From JANLSO01 sp031362405 (GTDB taxonomy: Bacteria; Actinomycetota; Thermoleophilia; Miltoncostaeales; Miltoncostaeaceae): DNA of 19,058 nucleotides. Made by a program: the position numbers and the translations under genes. The DNA is taken from assembly GCA_031362405.1 (NCBI GenBank), contig JANLSO010000008.1:1-19058 (forward strand), read 5' to 3'. Shown here in pieces: positions 1-7,052 of the stretch (positions are counted from its first letter, which is position 1; each line of letters opens with the position of its first letter). Below the pieces are notes generated by a model that saw only the letters and a program-made list of their open reading frames with translations, did no database searches and had not been told where the DNA came from.

Positions 1-1347
1 GGCGGTTTGGCGGGCTTCTCGCGCGCCGACGCCCAACTGGTGGTCGCACGCCGCTACGGCCTGGCGAGCTGGTCGGCGCTGCGCGAGCACATGGCCCGCG
101 TCGCCGAACACACACGCCGCCCCCAAGTGGAGCCGGAAGCGAGCTCGCCCGAGGACCGCCCGAGCGCTGTCGACGAGTTCCTGCGCCTGGCCTGCCTCAC
201 CTACGGCGATGACGACCAGGCACGACGCGTCCGCGCTCGCGTGATGCTCGAGGCCGACCCGGGGCTTGCCACCGTGAGCATCCATACGATGGCCGCCGTC
301 GGCGAGGTGGCCGCCGCCGAGGCGCTGCTGACCGCGGATCCGTCGCAGATGGGTCGCCCGGGTGGGCCGCACGCCTGGGAGCCGCTCCTGTACGCCGCCT
401 ACTCGCGGATCGACAGCCCCCACCCCGAGTATTCGACCCTCGAAGTGGCCCGGATCCTGCTGGCCCGGGGCGCCGACCCCAACGCCGGCTACCTGTGGAA
501 CGGCCTTTACCCGTTCACCGCCCTCACCGGGGCCTTCGGCGAGGGGGAAAAAGGTTCGATCCGCCAACCCCGCCACCGCGACAGCGCCGCCCTCGCGCGG
601 CTGCTGCTCGACGCGGGCGCCGATCCCAACGACAGCCAGGCCCTCTACAACCGCCAGTTCGGGACAGACGACGATCACCTGGCCTTGCTGTTCGAATACG
701 GCCTGGGCACCGGGTCGGGAGGCCCCTGGCACGAACGCTTCGCGGCCAACCACCCCTCACCCAGTGAGCTGATGCGCGACCAGCTCGAATGGGCCGCCGA
801 GCACGACCTGCCCAGGCGGGTTCGGCTGATGCTCGACAACGGTGTCGACCCCGACGTGCGCGCGGCCCCGCCCGGGGCCACCGGCACGGCCTACCGGATC
901 GCCCTGCGCGCCGGCAACGCCGAGATCGCCCGGATGCTCCTGGCGGCCGGTGCCGATCCCGTTGCCCTCGACCCGGTCCAGGCGCTGCGCGCGGTGTTCA
1001 TGGCGGGCGACCGCGCCGGCGTCGGGCGGATCGTGGGTGCCGAGCCGACCCTTCTCGAGCGGCTGATCGCGGCCGAGCCCGATCTCGTCATCCGGGCGGC
1101 GGAGCTTGGTCGGCTCGAAGCGGTCCGGCTGATGGTCGGGATGGGATTCGACGTCAACGTCCGCCGTCGCGTCACCGCCCTGCACGAGGCGGCCGGGGCC
1201 GGCGATGTGATGATGGTCCAGGCACTTCTGGAGCTCGGAGCCGACCCGACGATCCGCGACGGCGAGCACGGCTCCACCCCGCTCGGCTGGGCCGAATACG
1301 GTGAGCAGGCGGAGGTGATCGACTGGCTGGCCGGCCACCCCAGGTGA
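1..1347 (+). CDS. Ankyrin-repeat protein, 5' end outside window
   Basis: The reading frame is open from the first base to TGA at 1345-1347, so the true start probably lies upstream; the first possible start inside is TTG at 7. The N-terminal stretch (ADAQLVVARRYGLASWSALR) matches the segment that often precedes ankyrin repeats in bacterial proteins of this type. Ankyrin units follow with the usual LLxxGADPN ending, for example ARILLARGADPNAGY, ARLLLDAGADPND, ARMLLAAGADPV and VQALLELGADPT. The last repeat (TALHEAAGAGDVMMVQALLE) is close to consensus. Ankyrin arrays bind other proteins; no enzymatic domain or signal peptide is visible, so a cytoplasmic scaffold role is inferred. It converges on the acetyltransferase gene, 66 nt away. 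The fold is certain; the partner is unknown. Confidence 0.9.
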   Translation, partial: GGLAGFSRADAQLVVARRYGLASWSALREHMARVAEHTRRPQVEPEASSPEDRPSAVDEFLRLACLTYGDDDQARRVRARVMLEADPGLATVSIHTMAAVGEVAAAEALLTADPSQMGRPGGPHAWEPLLYAAYSRIDSPHPEYSTLEVARILLARGADPNAGYLWNGLYPFTALTGAFGEGEKGSIRQPRHRDSAALARLLLDAGADPNDSQALYNRQFGTDDDHLALLFEYGLGTGSGGPWHERFAANHPSPSELMRDQLEWAAEHDLPRRVRLMLDNGVDPDVRAAPPGATGTAYRIALRAGNAEIARMLLAAGADPVALDPVQALRAVFMAGDRAGVGRIVGAEPTLLERLIAAEPDLVIRAAELGRLEAVRLMVGMGFDVNVRRRVTALHEAAGAGDVMMVQALLELGADPTIRDGEHGSTPLGWAEYGEQAEVIDWLAGHPR

Positions 1348-1413
1348 GCCGGCGGTTTGAGCCGTAGAGGCATGGAGGAGCGCCTTGACGTGATCCGGCG
1401 GTGATGGAGTTCG

Positions 1414-2331
1414 TCAGCCGGTCCTCTCCCACCCGCGGGTGGTCCGGGTCAGCTCGCGAAAGCCGACAAGCTCGAGGAACGCCAGGCACGCCTCGTCGTC
1501 GGAGAACGTGTAGTCGAGCACCCGCTCCACCAGGGCCAGGCGAAGCCAATCTCCTGCGTGAGCCATTAGCCAGCGACCGATTCCGCGACGCCGGTACGCC
1601 TCGCCCACCTCGAGGTTGCCGATGTCCGCCCACCCGGAGTGGCTGCCTCGCGGGCCGGCCGCGGCGGGCAGGCACTCAACCTCGATGAACCCGAGCGCCT
1701 CCTCGCCCAGCACCGCCGACAGGCGGGTGCCGTTGATGCCAAGCGTCCTTTGCACACGTAGCCCGTCGATCGGCGCTGGCCCGGGGCGTGCGAGGTCGGC
1801 GGGGAGTGCCAGCAGCACCACCTCCGTCCTTCCTTTGTGGGCGAAGCCGGCGCGCCCCAGGATGGCGCGCACGTGCGGCCACTGCTCGGGCACCCCGAAG
1901 ACCCCCGGCGCCGGCAGCGCGCCGTCGGCGTACATCCGGGTGGGAGCCCAACCCGCCAGCCGTGTCACACACGCCTGGGCGAGCAGGTCACCGGCCTCGG
2001 TGGCATCAGGCCAGTAAGGCGCCTTGGGCCAGCACAGAAGCCAGCGGATCTCCGCCACGCCGCGGTAGCTCGCCCCGACCTCGTCGCCGTCGCCGTAACG
2101 CAGCAGGTGGGCGGCCGCCACGATGCGCCCGCGCTGCTCGGCCACGAGCGTGGCCCGCTCGCTGACCCACGGATCGACGATGAACTCCCCCGGCTCGCGC
2201 TCGAGCTGGCTGAGCACCGTGTTCACCGAGATGCTCACCCCGGGCACGACGGCCTGGGCGTGGAGGTTGACCAGGTGCGCAACCTGGTCGCGATCGGCGC
2301 GACGAAACGGCCGGATCTCGATCTGGGACAT
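1414..2331 (-). CDS. Tandem-GNAT N-acetyltransferase (305 aa)
   Basis: The protein starts MSQIEIRPFRRADRDQV, a typical GNAT N-terminus. The frame stays open a further 64 codons upstream, but ATG at 2331 has a perfect AGGAGG seven bases before it, which decides the start. Residues 1-175 form a first, degenerate GNAT-like domain containing YADGALPAPGVFGVPEQWPH (134-153) and AGF. Residues 185-305 form a second domain with the acetyl-CoA loop RRRGIG at 247-252, preceded by a beta strand (ADIGNLEVGEAY) and followed by the AGxW-type helix. The two-domain arrangement recalls mycothiol synthase, but the sequence does not look like MshD. Family knowledge says acetyl-CoA-dependent transfer to an amine; the substrate cannot be read from sequence. 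It appears monocistronic and is convergent with the ankyrin gene. Confidence 0.88.
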   Translation of the reverse strand: MSQIEIRPFRRADRDQVAHLVNLHAQAVVPGVSISVNTVLSQLEREPGEFIVDPWVSERATLVAEQRGRIVAAAHLLRYGDGDEVGASYRGVAEIRWLLCWPKAPYWPDATEAGDLLAQACVTRLAGWAPTRMYADGALPAPGVFGVPEQWPHVRAILGRAGFAHKGRTEVVLLALPADLARPGPAPIDGLRVQRTLGINGTRLSAVLGEEALGFIEVECLPAAAGPRGSHSGWADIGNLEVGEAYRRRGIGRWLMAHAGDWLRLALVERVLDYTFSDDEACLAFLELVGFRELTRTTRGWERTG

Positions 2332-2338
2332 GGGCGGG

Positions 2339-2344
2339 CCTCCT
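2339..2344 (-). promoter_or_regulatory. Shine-Dalgarno AGGAGG of the GNAT gene
   Basis: Perfect anti-SD complement seven bases upstream of ATG 2331. It fixes the acetyltransferase start 64 codons inside the longest open frame. Confidence 0.85.
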
Positions 2345-3110
2345 GATGAAAGGGCGCTCGGCGCGCATCGGATCGGAGGCCGCCACCGGTGCGGCACCCC
2401 ACGAGGATAGTCGTCGCCGCGCTCACCGACCAGCGCATCGACGGGGACGGCCCGGCCACCAAACGCGACTGTTTCCTGAGCGTAGACAGCGCGGGAATAC
2501 GGCATTGCGGATCGGGTGATCACCTCCCTGCGGCGGCGGGGGCGTCCTCATCCGCCCAGGAGCGCCGCCAGGCCACGCACCTGGCCTCACAGAACGCCTT
2601 GGGTCGCAGAGCCCGTCATCGCGCCCGAGCGCGAGCTCACGACCCTCACGCGGGAGACCCCGCCGGCCCACCCGGCCGCGCCGGAGATCGCTGCCCCTCT
2701 GCTCTTTGCCGAGCGCGACGCTTTGGCCGAGCGGCTCGCGCGGCGTGCCGCCCTCGCGCGAGAACGAGCTGCGTGACCCAGGAAAAGTTTGCGGAGATTG
2801 AGCTTTGCCGCACTGAGCTGGTCGGTTTGGGCGAGCGGGCCACCACCCACCTCCAAGAGCTGGCTCCGTTCGCCGTGTGCGCTCCGAGAAGCGGCACGTG
2901 CGGCGGATGCCCCGGGGGCGCCTGGCCGACCGGCCACCCCGACGACGCGACGAGTGCGAGGGGCCGCTTTGCGATCCGCTGCGCCAGGCGCGGGCCGGCC
3001 AGGCGGCTCTCGAGGATTGGCGGCGAGATCAGGCGCCGGCCGGAGTCCCGCGCATTGGAGTTGGTCGACCGCGACCGGCAGGGGGTCGGTTGCTGCCGAT
3101 ACGGCTGGCG
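2345..3110 (+). other. 766-bp stretch without a convincing intact gene; possible broken coding remnant
   Basis: No frame carries a recognisable domain through this stretch. Protein-like, charged helical segments appear in three successive plus-strand frames. The first ends at 2776 (FAERDALAERLARRAALARE). The second begins at GTG 2773, overlapping the previous stop as GTGA (TQEKFAEIELCRTELVGLGE). The third runs from about 2871 to 3060 (DPLRQARAGQAALEDWRRDQ). Each change of frame equals loss of one base, so this could be one decayed, partly coiled-coil gene. The minus strand is also open here, as is common at this G+C, which weakens the case. No RNA gene was seen. Confidence 0.2.
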
Positions 3111-3116
3111 TACAAT
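3111..3116 (+). promoter_or_regulatory. Candidate leaderless promoter, -10 TACAAT
   Basis: TACAAT lies seven bases before ATG 3124, so a transcript starting 7-8 nt downstream would begin at or within the start codon. There is no Shine-Dalgarno sequence before this ATG. A possible -35, TTGCTG at 3090-3095, is 15 bp upstream, which is short. Confidence 0.55.
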
Positions 3117-3123
3117 CTGGTCG

Positions 3124-3474
3124 ATGACCGAGTGGCTCCTCATCATCGCGCTTGGCACGGCGCTTGTCGTGCGGATCGGCGTTGCCCGCCGAGGCCGTCT
3201 TCGCCGCGCGCGAGCGCACGCGGAAGAGGTGCTCGACGAACTGGCCGCCGCCACCTGCGACGCTTTGGCCCGCGGCCCGGCGAGCCGGCGTGCGGCCCGT
3301 GCCGTGCGCCGTTACGAACGGACCCGTGAGCGGGTGGCGGCGGCCAGCACCGCCCGCGAGCTCGAGGGCCTTGTCGTCTGGCATCAGCGCCGCCGCCGGG
3401 TGGTCGTTCTCGCCAGCGAGGGTTCCCGACGCGTTCAGGATGTCTTTGTGCGCCGCATCATTCGCAGCCGCTGA
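3124..3474 (+). CDS. Small membrane-anchored protein of unknown function (116 aa)
   Basis: ATG 3124 starts MTEWLLIIALGTALVV, a single N-terminal membrane helix (about residues 4-19). A very basic cytoplasmic part follows, rich in Arg and Ala and probably helical (RRARAHAEEVLDELAAATCD, then RRYERTRERVAAASTARELE). The frame is open far upstream, but this ATG has a -10 element at leaderless distance, and the upstream part does not look like protein. No family is recognised. The topology suggests an N-in or N-out anchor with a soluble coiled-coil-like tail of about 90 residues. It stands alone between decayed genes. Reality as a gene is supported by codon bias, the promoter and the coherent anchor-plus-tail design, but not by homology. 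Confidence 0.55.
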   Translation: MTEWLLIIALGTALVVRIGVARRGRLRRARAHAEEVLDELAAATCDALARGPASRRAARAVRRYERTRERVAAASTARELEGLVVWHQRRRRVVVLASEGSRRVQDVFVRRIIRSR

Positions 3475-3625
3475 TCGGCCATGGGACTCATCCCGGGGCA
3501 TCTGTGCGCACGAGCGGCCGTCGAAGGTCCCTTCGGACCGGGCGGCAGTCGCGATCGCAGGGCCGCCCCCGCCGACGCGGCGGAGATCCGCCCGTACTCC
3601 CGGACGGTCGACGGATCGAGCGTCG

Positions 3626-4063
3626 ATGGAGGTCACCCTTTCCTGCCTGAGAGGCCCAGGCCGCCCCACGGAGTGTGGCCTTCTCGGGTTCGGAGAACAG
3701 CGCCCGCAGCCCAAGTTCACCATCGTATGGCGTGAGTTGCTCGAGCGGATCGGCGCGCCGACGGCGTGGACCGGTTGGTTCGCTGAGAATCAACGCGACG
3801 TTGACGAGATCGCCGCCGGCCTGCGGGCCGCCGGCCTCGGGCCCGTCGATGTCTGGATGGAACGCCGCCGTCGCTGCACGGATCCCGATGCGTTCATGGC
3901 CCGCATCCGCTCGGTGGCCGGGCATCTGCTGGGTAACCCGCCGGGTGGGTTCAGTGAACTCGACCAGCGCATCGACGCCGCCTTGCACGCCGAATCGGCG
4001 CCGGACGGATTCGTCTACGACTATTGCAAGCTGTTCGCCCTGGCGCGCAGACCGCTCGGCTGA
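3626..4063 (+). pseudogene. SAM-dependent methyltransferase remnant, C-terminal half only
   Basis: From about residue 30 the product reads like the C-terminal half of a class I methyltransferase: WRELLERIGAPTAWTGW, then DVDEIAAGLRAAGLGPVDVW, a TDPDAFMARIRSVAGHLL segment, and an ending DGFVYDYCKLFALARRP that is typical of the family. The glycine-rich SAM-binding motif I and the rest of the Rossmann half are missing. Searching all three plus-strand frames between 3475 and 3700 by eye finds no trace of them. ATG 3626 is only the first in-frame ATG of the remnant; it has no Shine-Dalgarno sequence. The stop is 11 nt before the next gene remnant. It is most likely 5'-truncated and non-functional. 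The 150 bp before it (3475-3625) hold nothing recognisable. Confidence 0.6.
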
Positions 4064-4074
4064 GGGAGGAGAAC

Positions 4075-4293
4075 ATGACAAAGGCGGATTCGACCGAGGG
4101 CCCGTCGCCGTCGCTGTTGATCAACCAGAGGATTGCCGAGCGGGGACCCCTCCCGCTTTTTTCAGCTCGAGCCTCGACGACGAGGCGTGCGATCGACATC
4201 CACGAGGGGAGGAGGTCGATGCGGACGCGTTCACGGCATTGATCGGTGCCGCGGTTGCCCTCAACACCTCCGGCTCGAAGGCACGGCGAGAGC
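4075..4293 (+). pseudogene. DUF1801 (YdhG-type) pseudogene with internal deletion and frameshifts
   Basis: ATG 4075 follows a good GGAGGAG ribosome site and opens MTKADSTEGPSPSLLINQRI, the usual N-terminus of DUF1801 proteins. The central 60-70 residues of the family are absent. After about 4150 the C-terminal signature returns in pieces: FFSSSLDD in frame 3, TRRAIDIHEG in frame 1, then EEVDADAFTALIGAAVALNT in frame 3 again. The family normally reads LFNSSLxGNTRRAIDIHEG followed by this tail in a single frame. At least two indels plus a large deletion therefore separate it from a working gene. The only complete frame (4075-4242, 55 codons) is not expected to function. It sits directly behind the methyltransferase remnant. 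Confidence 0.65.
4140..4162 (+). terminator. Intrinsic terminator-like hairpin with T6 tail
   Basis: GCGGGG pairs with TCCCGC (six pairs, one G-T) around a five-base loop (ACCCC) and is followed directly by TTTTTT. A run of six T is rare in this DNA. It lies inside the DUF1801 pseudogene, at the place where the internal deletion must have occurred, so it could stop residual plus-strand transcription before the convergent regulator gene. Confidence 0.4.
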
Positions 4294-4362
4294 GAGCCCT
4301 ATGGCCGACGCCCGCTGGATGGCGGGCATGCGGCGCCGCCACCTCACGCGGATCGTTACCCG

Positions 4363-5037
4363 TCAGTCTCCCCCGGGCCGCGCCAATCCCGACTGGAAGG
4401 CCGTGACGACCGCCTGGACGCGGTCGCGCAGGCCGAGCTTCGCGAGGATTCGGCCGACGTGCGTCTTCACGGTGGCCTCGCCGAGGACCAGTGCCTGCGC
4501 TATTTCGGCGTTCGACATGCCCCGGGCGAGCAGCCGCATGACGTCCAGTTCGCGCGGCGTCAGCCCCGCAAGCGAAGCGGGTGGGGTGGTGTCGCGTGGC
4601 GGCCGACGCAGGTAGGTCGCGATCAGGCGACGGGTGATGACCGGGGCAAGCAGCGACCCGCCGTCCGCGACGACCCGGATTCCACCCGTCAGTTGTTCGC
4701 GCGGGACGTCCTTCAGGAGGAACCCGCTGGCACCCGCCAGCAGGGCCTCGTACACCTGCTCGTCGGCGCCGAAGGTGCTGAGGATCAGCACCCTGGTGGA
4801 CGACCGCGCCTCCACGATTCGACGGGTTGCGGCGATGCCGTCGAGGACCGGCATGCGGATGTCCATCAACACGACGTCGGGTTTCAGCGCGGCGGTCCGC
4901 TCGACGGCTTCGCGACCGTCGGAGGCCTCACCCGCGAGAGTGAGGCCGGGCTCCAGATCGACGATCAGGGAGAGCCCGGCCCGTACGAGTGCCTCGTCGT
5001 CGGCGATCAACACCCGGATATCGGCGGCGCTCACCAC
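4363..5037 (-). CDS. NarL/LuxR-family response regulator (system 1, 224 aa)
   Basis: The receiver domain (residues 5-122) has the acidic pair D13-D14, the phosphoacceptor D59 in VVLMDIRMP, T88 in LSTF and K109 in FLLKD. A LuxR-type helix-turn-helix occupies about 152-215 (LTPRELDVMRLLARGMSNAE, then ATVKTHVGRILAKLGLRDR). The start is a GTG at 5037 with a second GTG directly behind it; this overlaps the end of the kinase gene by 7 nt once the kinase frameshift is repaired. It is the cognate partner of that kinase and acts as a cytoplasmic DNA-binding regulator. Likely targets are its own operon and the divergent lipoprotein gene, because two direct repeats lie between them. All key residues are intact. 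Confidence 0.93.
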   Translation of the reverse strand: MVSAADIRVLIADDEALVRAGLSLIVDLEPGLTLAGEASDGREAVERTAALKPDVVLMDIRMPVLDGIAATRRIVEARSSTRVLILSTFGADEQVYEALLAGASGFLLKDVPREQLTGGIRVVADGGSLLAPVITRRLIATYLRRPPRDTTPPASLAGLTPRELDVMRLLARGMSNAEIAQALVLGEATVKTHVGRILAKLGLRDRVQAVVTAFQSGLARPGGD

Positions 5038-6133
5038 GGCACACTCGCGAGCACGCGGTAGCCGCCGTTCGGGGGAGGGCCGGCGCTGACCCGGCCGCCG
5101 TAGAGCCCGACCCGCTCACGCATTCCCACAAGACCGAGACCCTCGGACGACACCGGCAGGGGGCGCCCGTCGTCGACGACCTCGATCTCGACTCACCGGC
5201 CCGGTAGCGCACCGTCACCGCGACCTCGGCCATCCCCGAGTGGCGGAGGGCGTTGGTCAGCGCCTCCTGGGCCACCCGATACACCGTCAGGTCGACGCCC
5301 GCGGGTAGACCGACGACCGTTCCCTCGATGCGCAGCTCGACGCGCAGCCCCGCCTGCCGCGCGCGGGCGACGAGTTCCGGGAGGTCCGCCGCGCGCGGGC
5401 GGGGACTGCGCGGGTCGTCATCGTCGGGAGCCCGGACCACCTCCAGCAGCCGACGCAGCTCGGAGAGCGCGTCACGGGCTGCGACGCCGATCGCCTCGAT
5501 CGGCTCGCGGGCACGCGGCGGGTCGTGGTCGAGTGCCGCCGACGCGGCATCCGCCTGGAGGGCGATCAAGCTCACGCCGTGCGCGACCACATCGTGCAGC
5601 TCACGCGCGATCCGTGCCCGCTCCTCGGCCAAAGCGGCCCGGGCCTCGGCTCGGGCCCGACCACGCAGGGTGATGCCCGCGCCCACCGGGATCGCGACGA
5701 AAAGGAGCAGCGTCGGCGGGATATTCCACGCCGAGTCGGTGGGATCGCGCAGGATGGAGAACGCGATACCCGCACAAAGGCTCGCCGCCGCGCCCACCAC
5801 CGGCCGAACCAGGCGCTCGGCGGCCGCGGTGTAGGCGGCAACGACGACGGCAAGCAGAACACCGATCGATTCTGGTGGGGTTCCCAGGGCCGAGGCCGCG
5901 ACCAGCACCGCGGCGATGGCGTGCGCAACAACGAGCGGGGCCCGGCGACGGGCGAGCAGGGCGAGCACGCATGCGACCACGGCAGCGCGCGCGACCCAGG
6001 GCTCGTCGAGGTCGTCAGCAGTCGCGATCTCCACGAGGGATACGGCGACGAGCAAGACAACCACCACGGCGTCGCGGTGCCAGGGGCGCACGAGCGCCGC
6101 CAGCGTCCTGATCCGCGTGAGCACGGCCTCCAT
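5031..6133 (-). CDS. DesK/LiaS-type sensor histidine kinase (system 1), frameshifted in the ATPase domain
   Basis: ATG 6133 opens a membrane sensor with about five to six helices in residues 22-155, then a HisKA_3 dimerisation helix with phosphoacceptor H180 in ARELHDVVAHGVS. The HATPase N-box (QEALTNALRHSG) is at 289-300. After E314 (about 5190) the frame breaks. Inserting one base restores EIEVVDDGRPLP (G1 box), GLGLVGMRERVGLYGG (G2) and an ending GGYRVLASVPW with TGA at 5031-5033. The repaired protein would be 367 aa. Unrepaired, translation runs to 4928 with 401 aa and lacks the nucleotide-binding G boxes, so it would be inactive. The repaired end overlaps the regulator start by 7 nt, the normal arrangement for such pairs, which suggests a recent mutation or an assembly error (missing G in a GG). 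Confidence 0.85.
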
Positions 6134-6140
6134 GCCCGCA

Positions 6141-6146
6141 ACGCTA
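6141..6146 (-). promoter_or_regulatory. Candidate leaderless promoter of kinase-regulator operon 1, -10 TAGCGT
   Basis: TAGCGT lies seven bases upstream of ATG 6133 and no Shine-Dalgarno sequence is present, as expected for a leaderless transcript. The same hexamer stands at the same distance before the second kinase gene (15509-15514). Confidence 0.55.
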
Positions 6147-6165
6147 GTCGAGAGGCGCCGATGCG

Positions 6166-6210
6166 GGCATCAACCGCAAGGCGGACTCGCACGTGGGGAT
6201 CAACCGCGAG
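6166..6210 (+). repeat. Two 15-bp direct repeats, candidate regulator-binding sites
   Basis: GGCATCAACCGCAAG (6166-6180) and GGGATCAACCGCGAG (6196-6210) match at 13 of 15 positions. They start exactly 30 bp apart, about three helical turns, so both would face the same side of the DNA. They lie between the divergent -10 elements at 6141-6146 (-) and 6261-6266 (+). The obvious candidate binder is the LuxR-type regulator encoded at 4363-5037. Confidence 0.5.
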
Positions 6211-6260
6211 AGGGATGCGGGATCGGCGTTCTCGGGGACGCCCTTCGGAACCCGCGCTCA

Positions 6261-6266
6261 TAGCGT
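6261..6266 (+). promoter_or_regulatory. Candidate -10 TAGCGT of the lipoprotein gene
   Basis: The same hexamer as the -10 proposed for the divergent kinase gene. A transcript from here would have a leader of about 30 nt carrying the GGAG ribosome site at 6293-6296. No good -35 is visible, which fits an activated promoter. Confidence 0.4.
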
Positions 6267-6302
6267 CGGCCCCGCTCACCCCTCACCGCATCGGAGACCA
6301 CC

Positions 6303-6929
6303 ATGACCCGCCCCACCCGACGCACCTTCCCACTGATCGCCACGCTCGCCGCCGTCACGCTGGTCGGCGGATGCGGCGATGGCGGCGGCGCGGGCACGAC
6401 CGCCGTACCATCGGTCGCCGTGCCACTGAGCGAGCGGGTCGTGCAGGGCGGTGACCTTGCCGGCTTCACCCCCTCGGCCGCCGAACGCCTCGACCTGGCG
6501 GCGATTACCGCCGAGAACGGCGTCACGGTCGCCCGGCTCCGCGAGCGCGGAATCCGGCGTGCTGCCGTCGCGCGCCTGGCCGGCCCGCCCGATGCCTTTG
6601 GGATCTCCGCGGCCGCGGAACTCGAGACCGCCGACGATGCCCGCGCCGAGGCGGCGCGGCTGTTCCGCGAGAACGGATCCTCCGAGCCCGGGCTCACCGC
6701 GACCCCGATCGCGATCCCCGACATCCCGGGCGCGGCAGCCGCTCGTAAGTCGGGTCGCCGCGACGGGCGTGAGTACCTCGCGATCGAGGTCACCTGGGCC
6801 GACGGCACCGTGGCACACGAGCTGTTCGTTCTGGCGCGCGCGGCCGATCTCCGTGAGGCCGATGTCCTGGCTGCCGCCCGCGCCGTCAGTGCGCGTAGCC
6901 GCGGTGCGTCCCTGCCGGCCGCTCCGTGA
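6303..6929 (+). CDS. Putative lipoprotein of unknown function (208 aa)
   Basis: ATG 6303 is preceded by GGAG with six-base spacing. The N-terminus (TRRTFPLIATLAAVTLVGGC) contains a hydrophobic signal and a lipobox ending at C24, so the mature protein would be lipidated and held on the outer face of the membrane. T5-R6-R7-T8-F9 resembles a twin-arginine motif, so Tat export is possible. A Gly/Thr linker follows, then an acidic, Ala- and Arg-rich alpha/beta domain of about 165 residues (AAELETADDARAEAARLF, later YLAIEVTWADGTVAHELFVL). No family is recognised. It is divergent from the kinase-regulator pair and shares a regulatory region with it. It could be the sensed or regulated surface component of that system; this is inference from position only. 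Confidence 0.8.
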   Translation: MTRPTRRTFPLIATLAAVTLVGGCGDGGGAGTTAVPSVAVPLSERVVQGGDLAGFTPSAAERLDLAAITAENGVTVARLRERGIRRAAVARLAGPPDAFGISAAAELETADDARAEAARLFRENGSSEPGLTATPIAIPDIPGAAAARKSGRRDGREYLAIEVTWADGTVAHELFVLARAADLREADVLAAARAVSARSRGASLPAAP

Positions 6930-7039
6930 CATGGATGTCCGGATGTCGGGCCCCTCTGGTTGTCTGCGCGGTGCGGAGAGTTCCGCGATGCGTCGGGTTC
7001 GTCGATACGGGCGCGGTGGACCGCCACACCAGGTGGGCA

Positions 7040-7045
7040 TAGGGT
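7040..7045 (+). promoter_or_regulatory. Candidate leaderless promoter, -10 TAGGGT
   Basis: TAGGGT ends seven bases before ATG 7053 with no ribosome site between. It also supports this ATG over the 31 codons of open frame upstream. Confidence 0.45.
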
Positions 7046-7052
7046 GGCGGCC

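Noticed and set aside
2587..3723. 378-codon minus-strand open frame
   Set aside because: Its translation is low-complexity Arg/Ala/Gly with no domain or ribosome site, and it covers the better supported gene at 3124-3474 on the other strand. Long antisense frames are common at this G+C.
6166..6210. CRISPR array
   Set aside because: Only two imperfect 15-bp repeats with a 15-bp gap, located in a divergent promoter region. No other repeat array was seen in the window.
5525..6454. 309-codon plus-strand frame antisense to kinase 1
   Set aside because: Composition is shadow-like (Arg, Gly, His, Asp-rich) and the opposite strand encodes clear kinase motifs.
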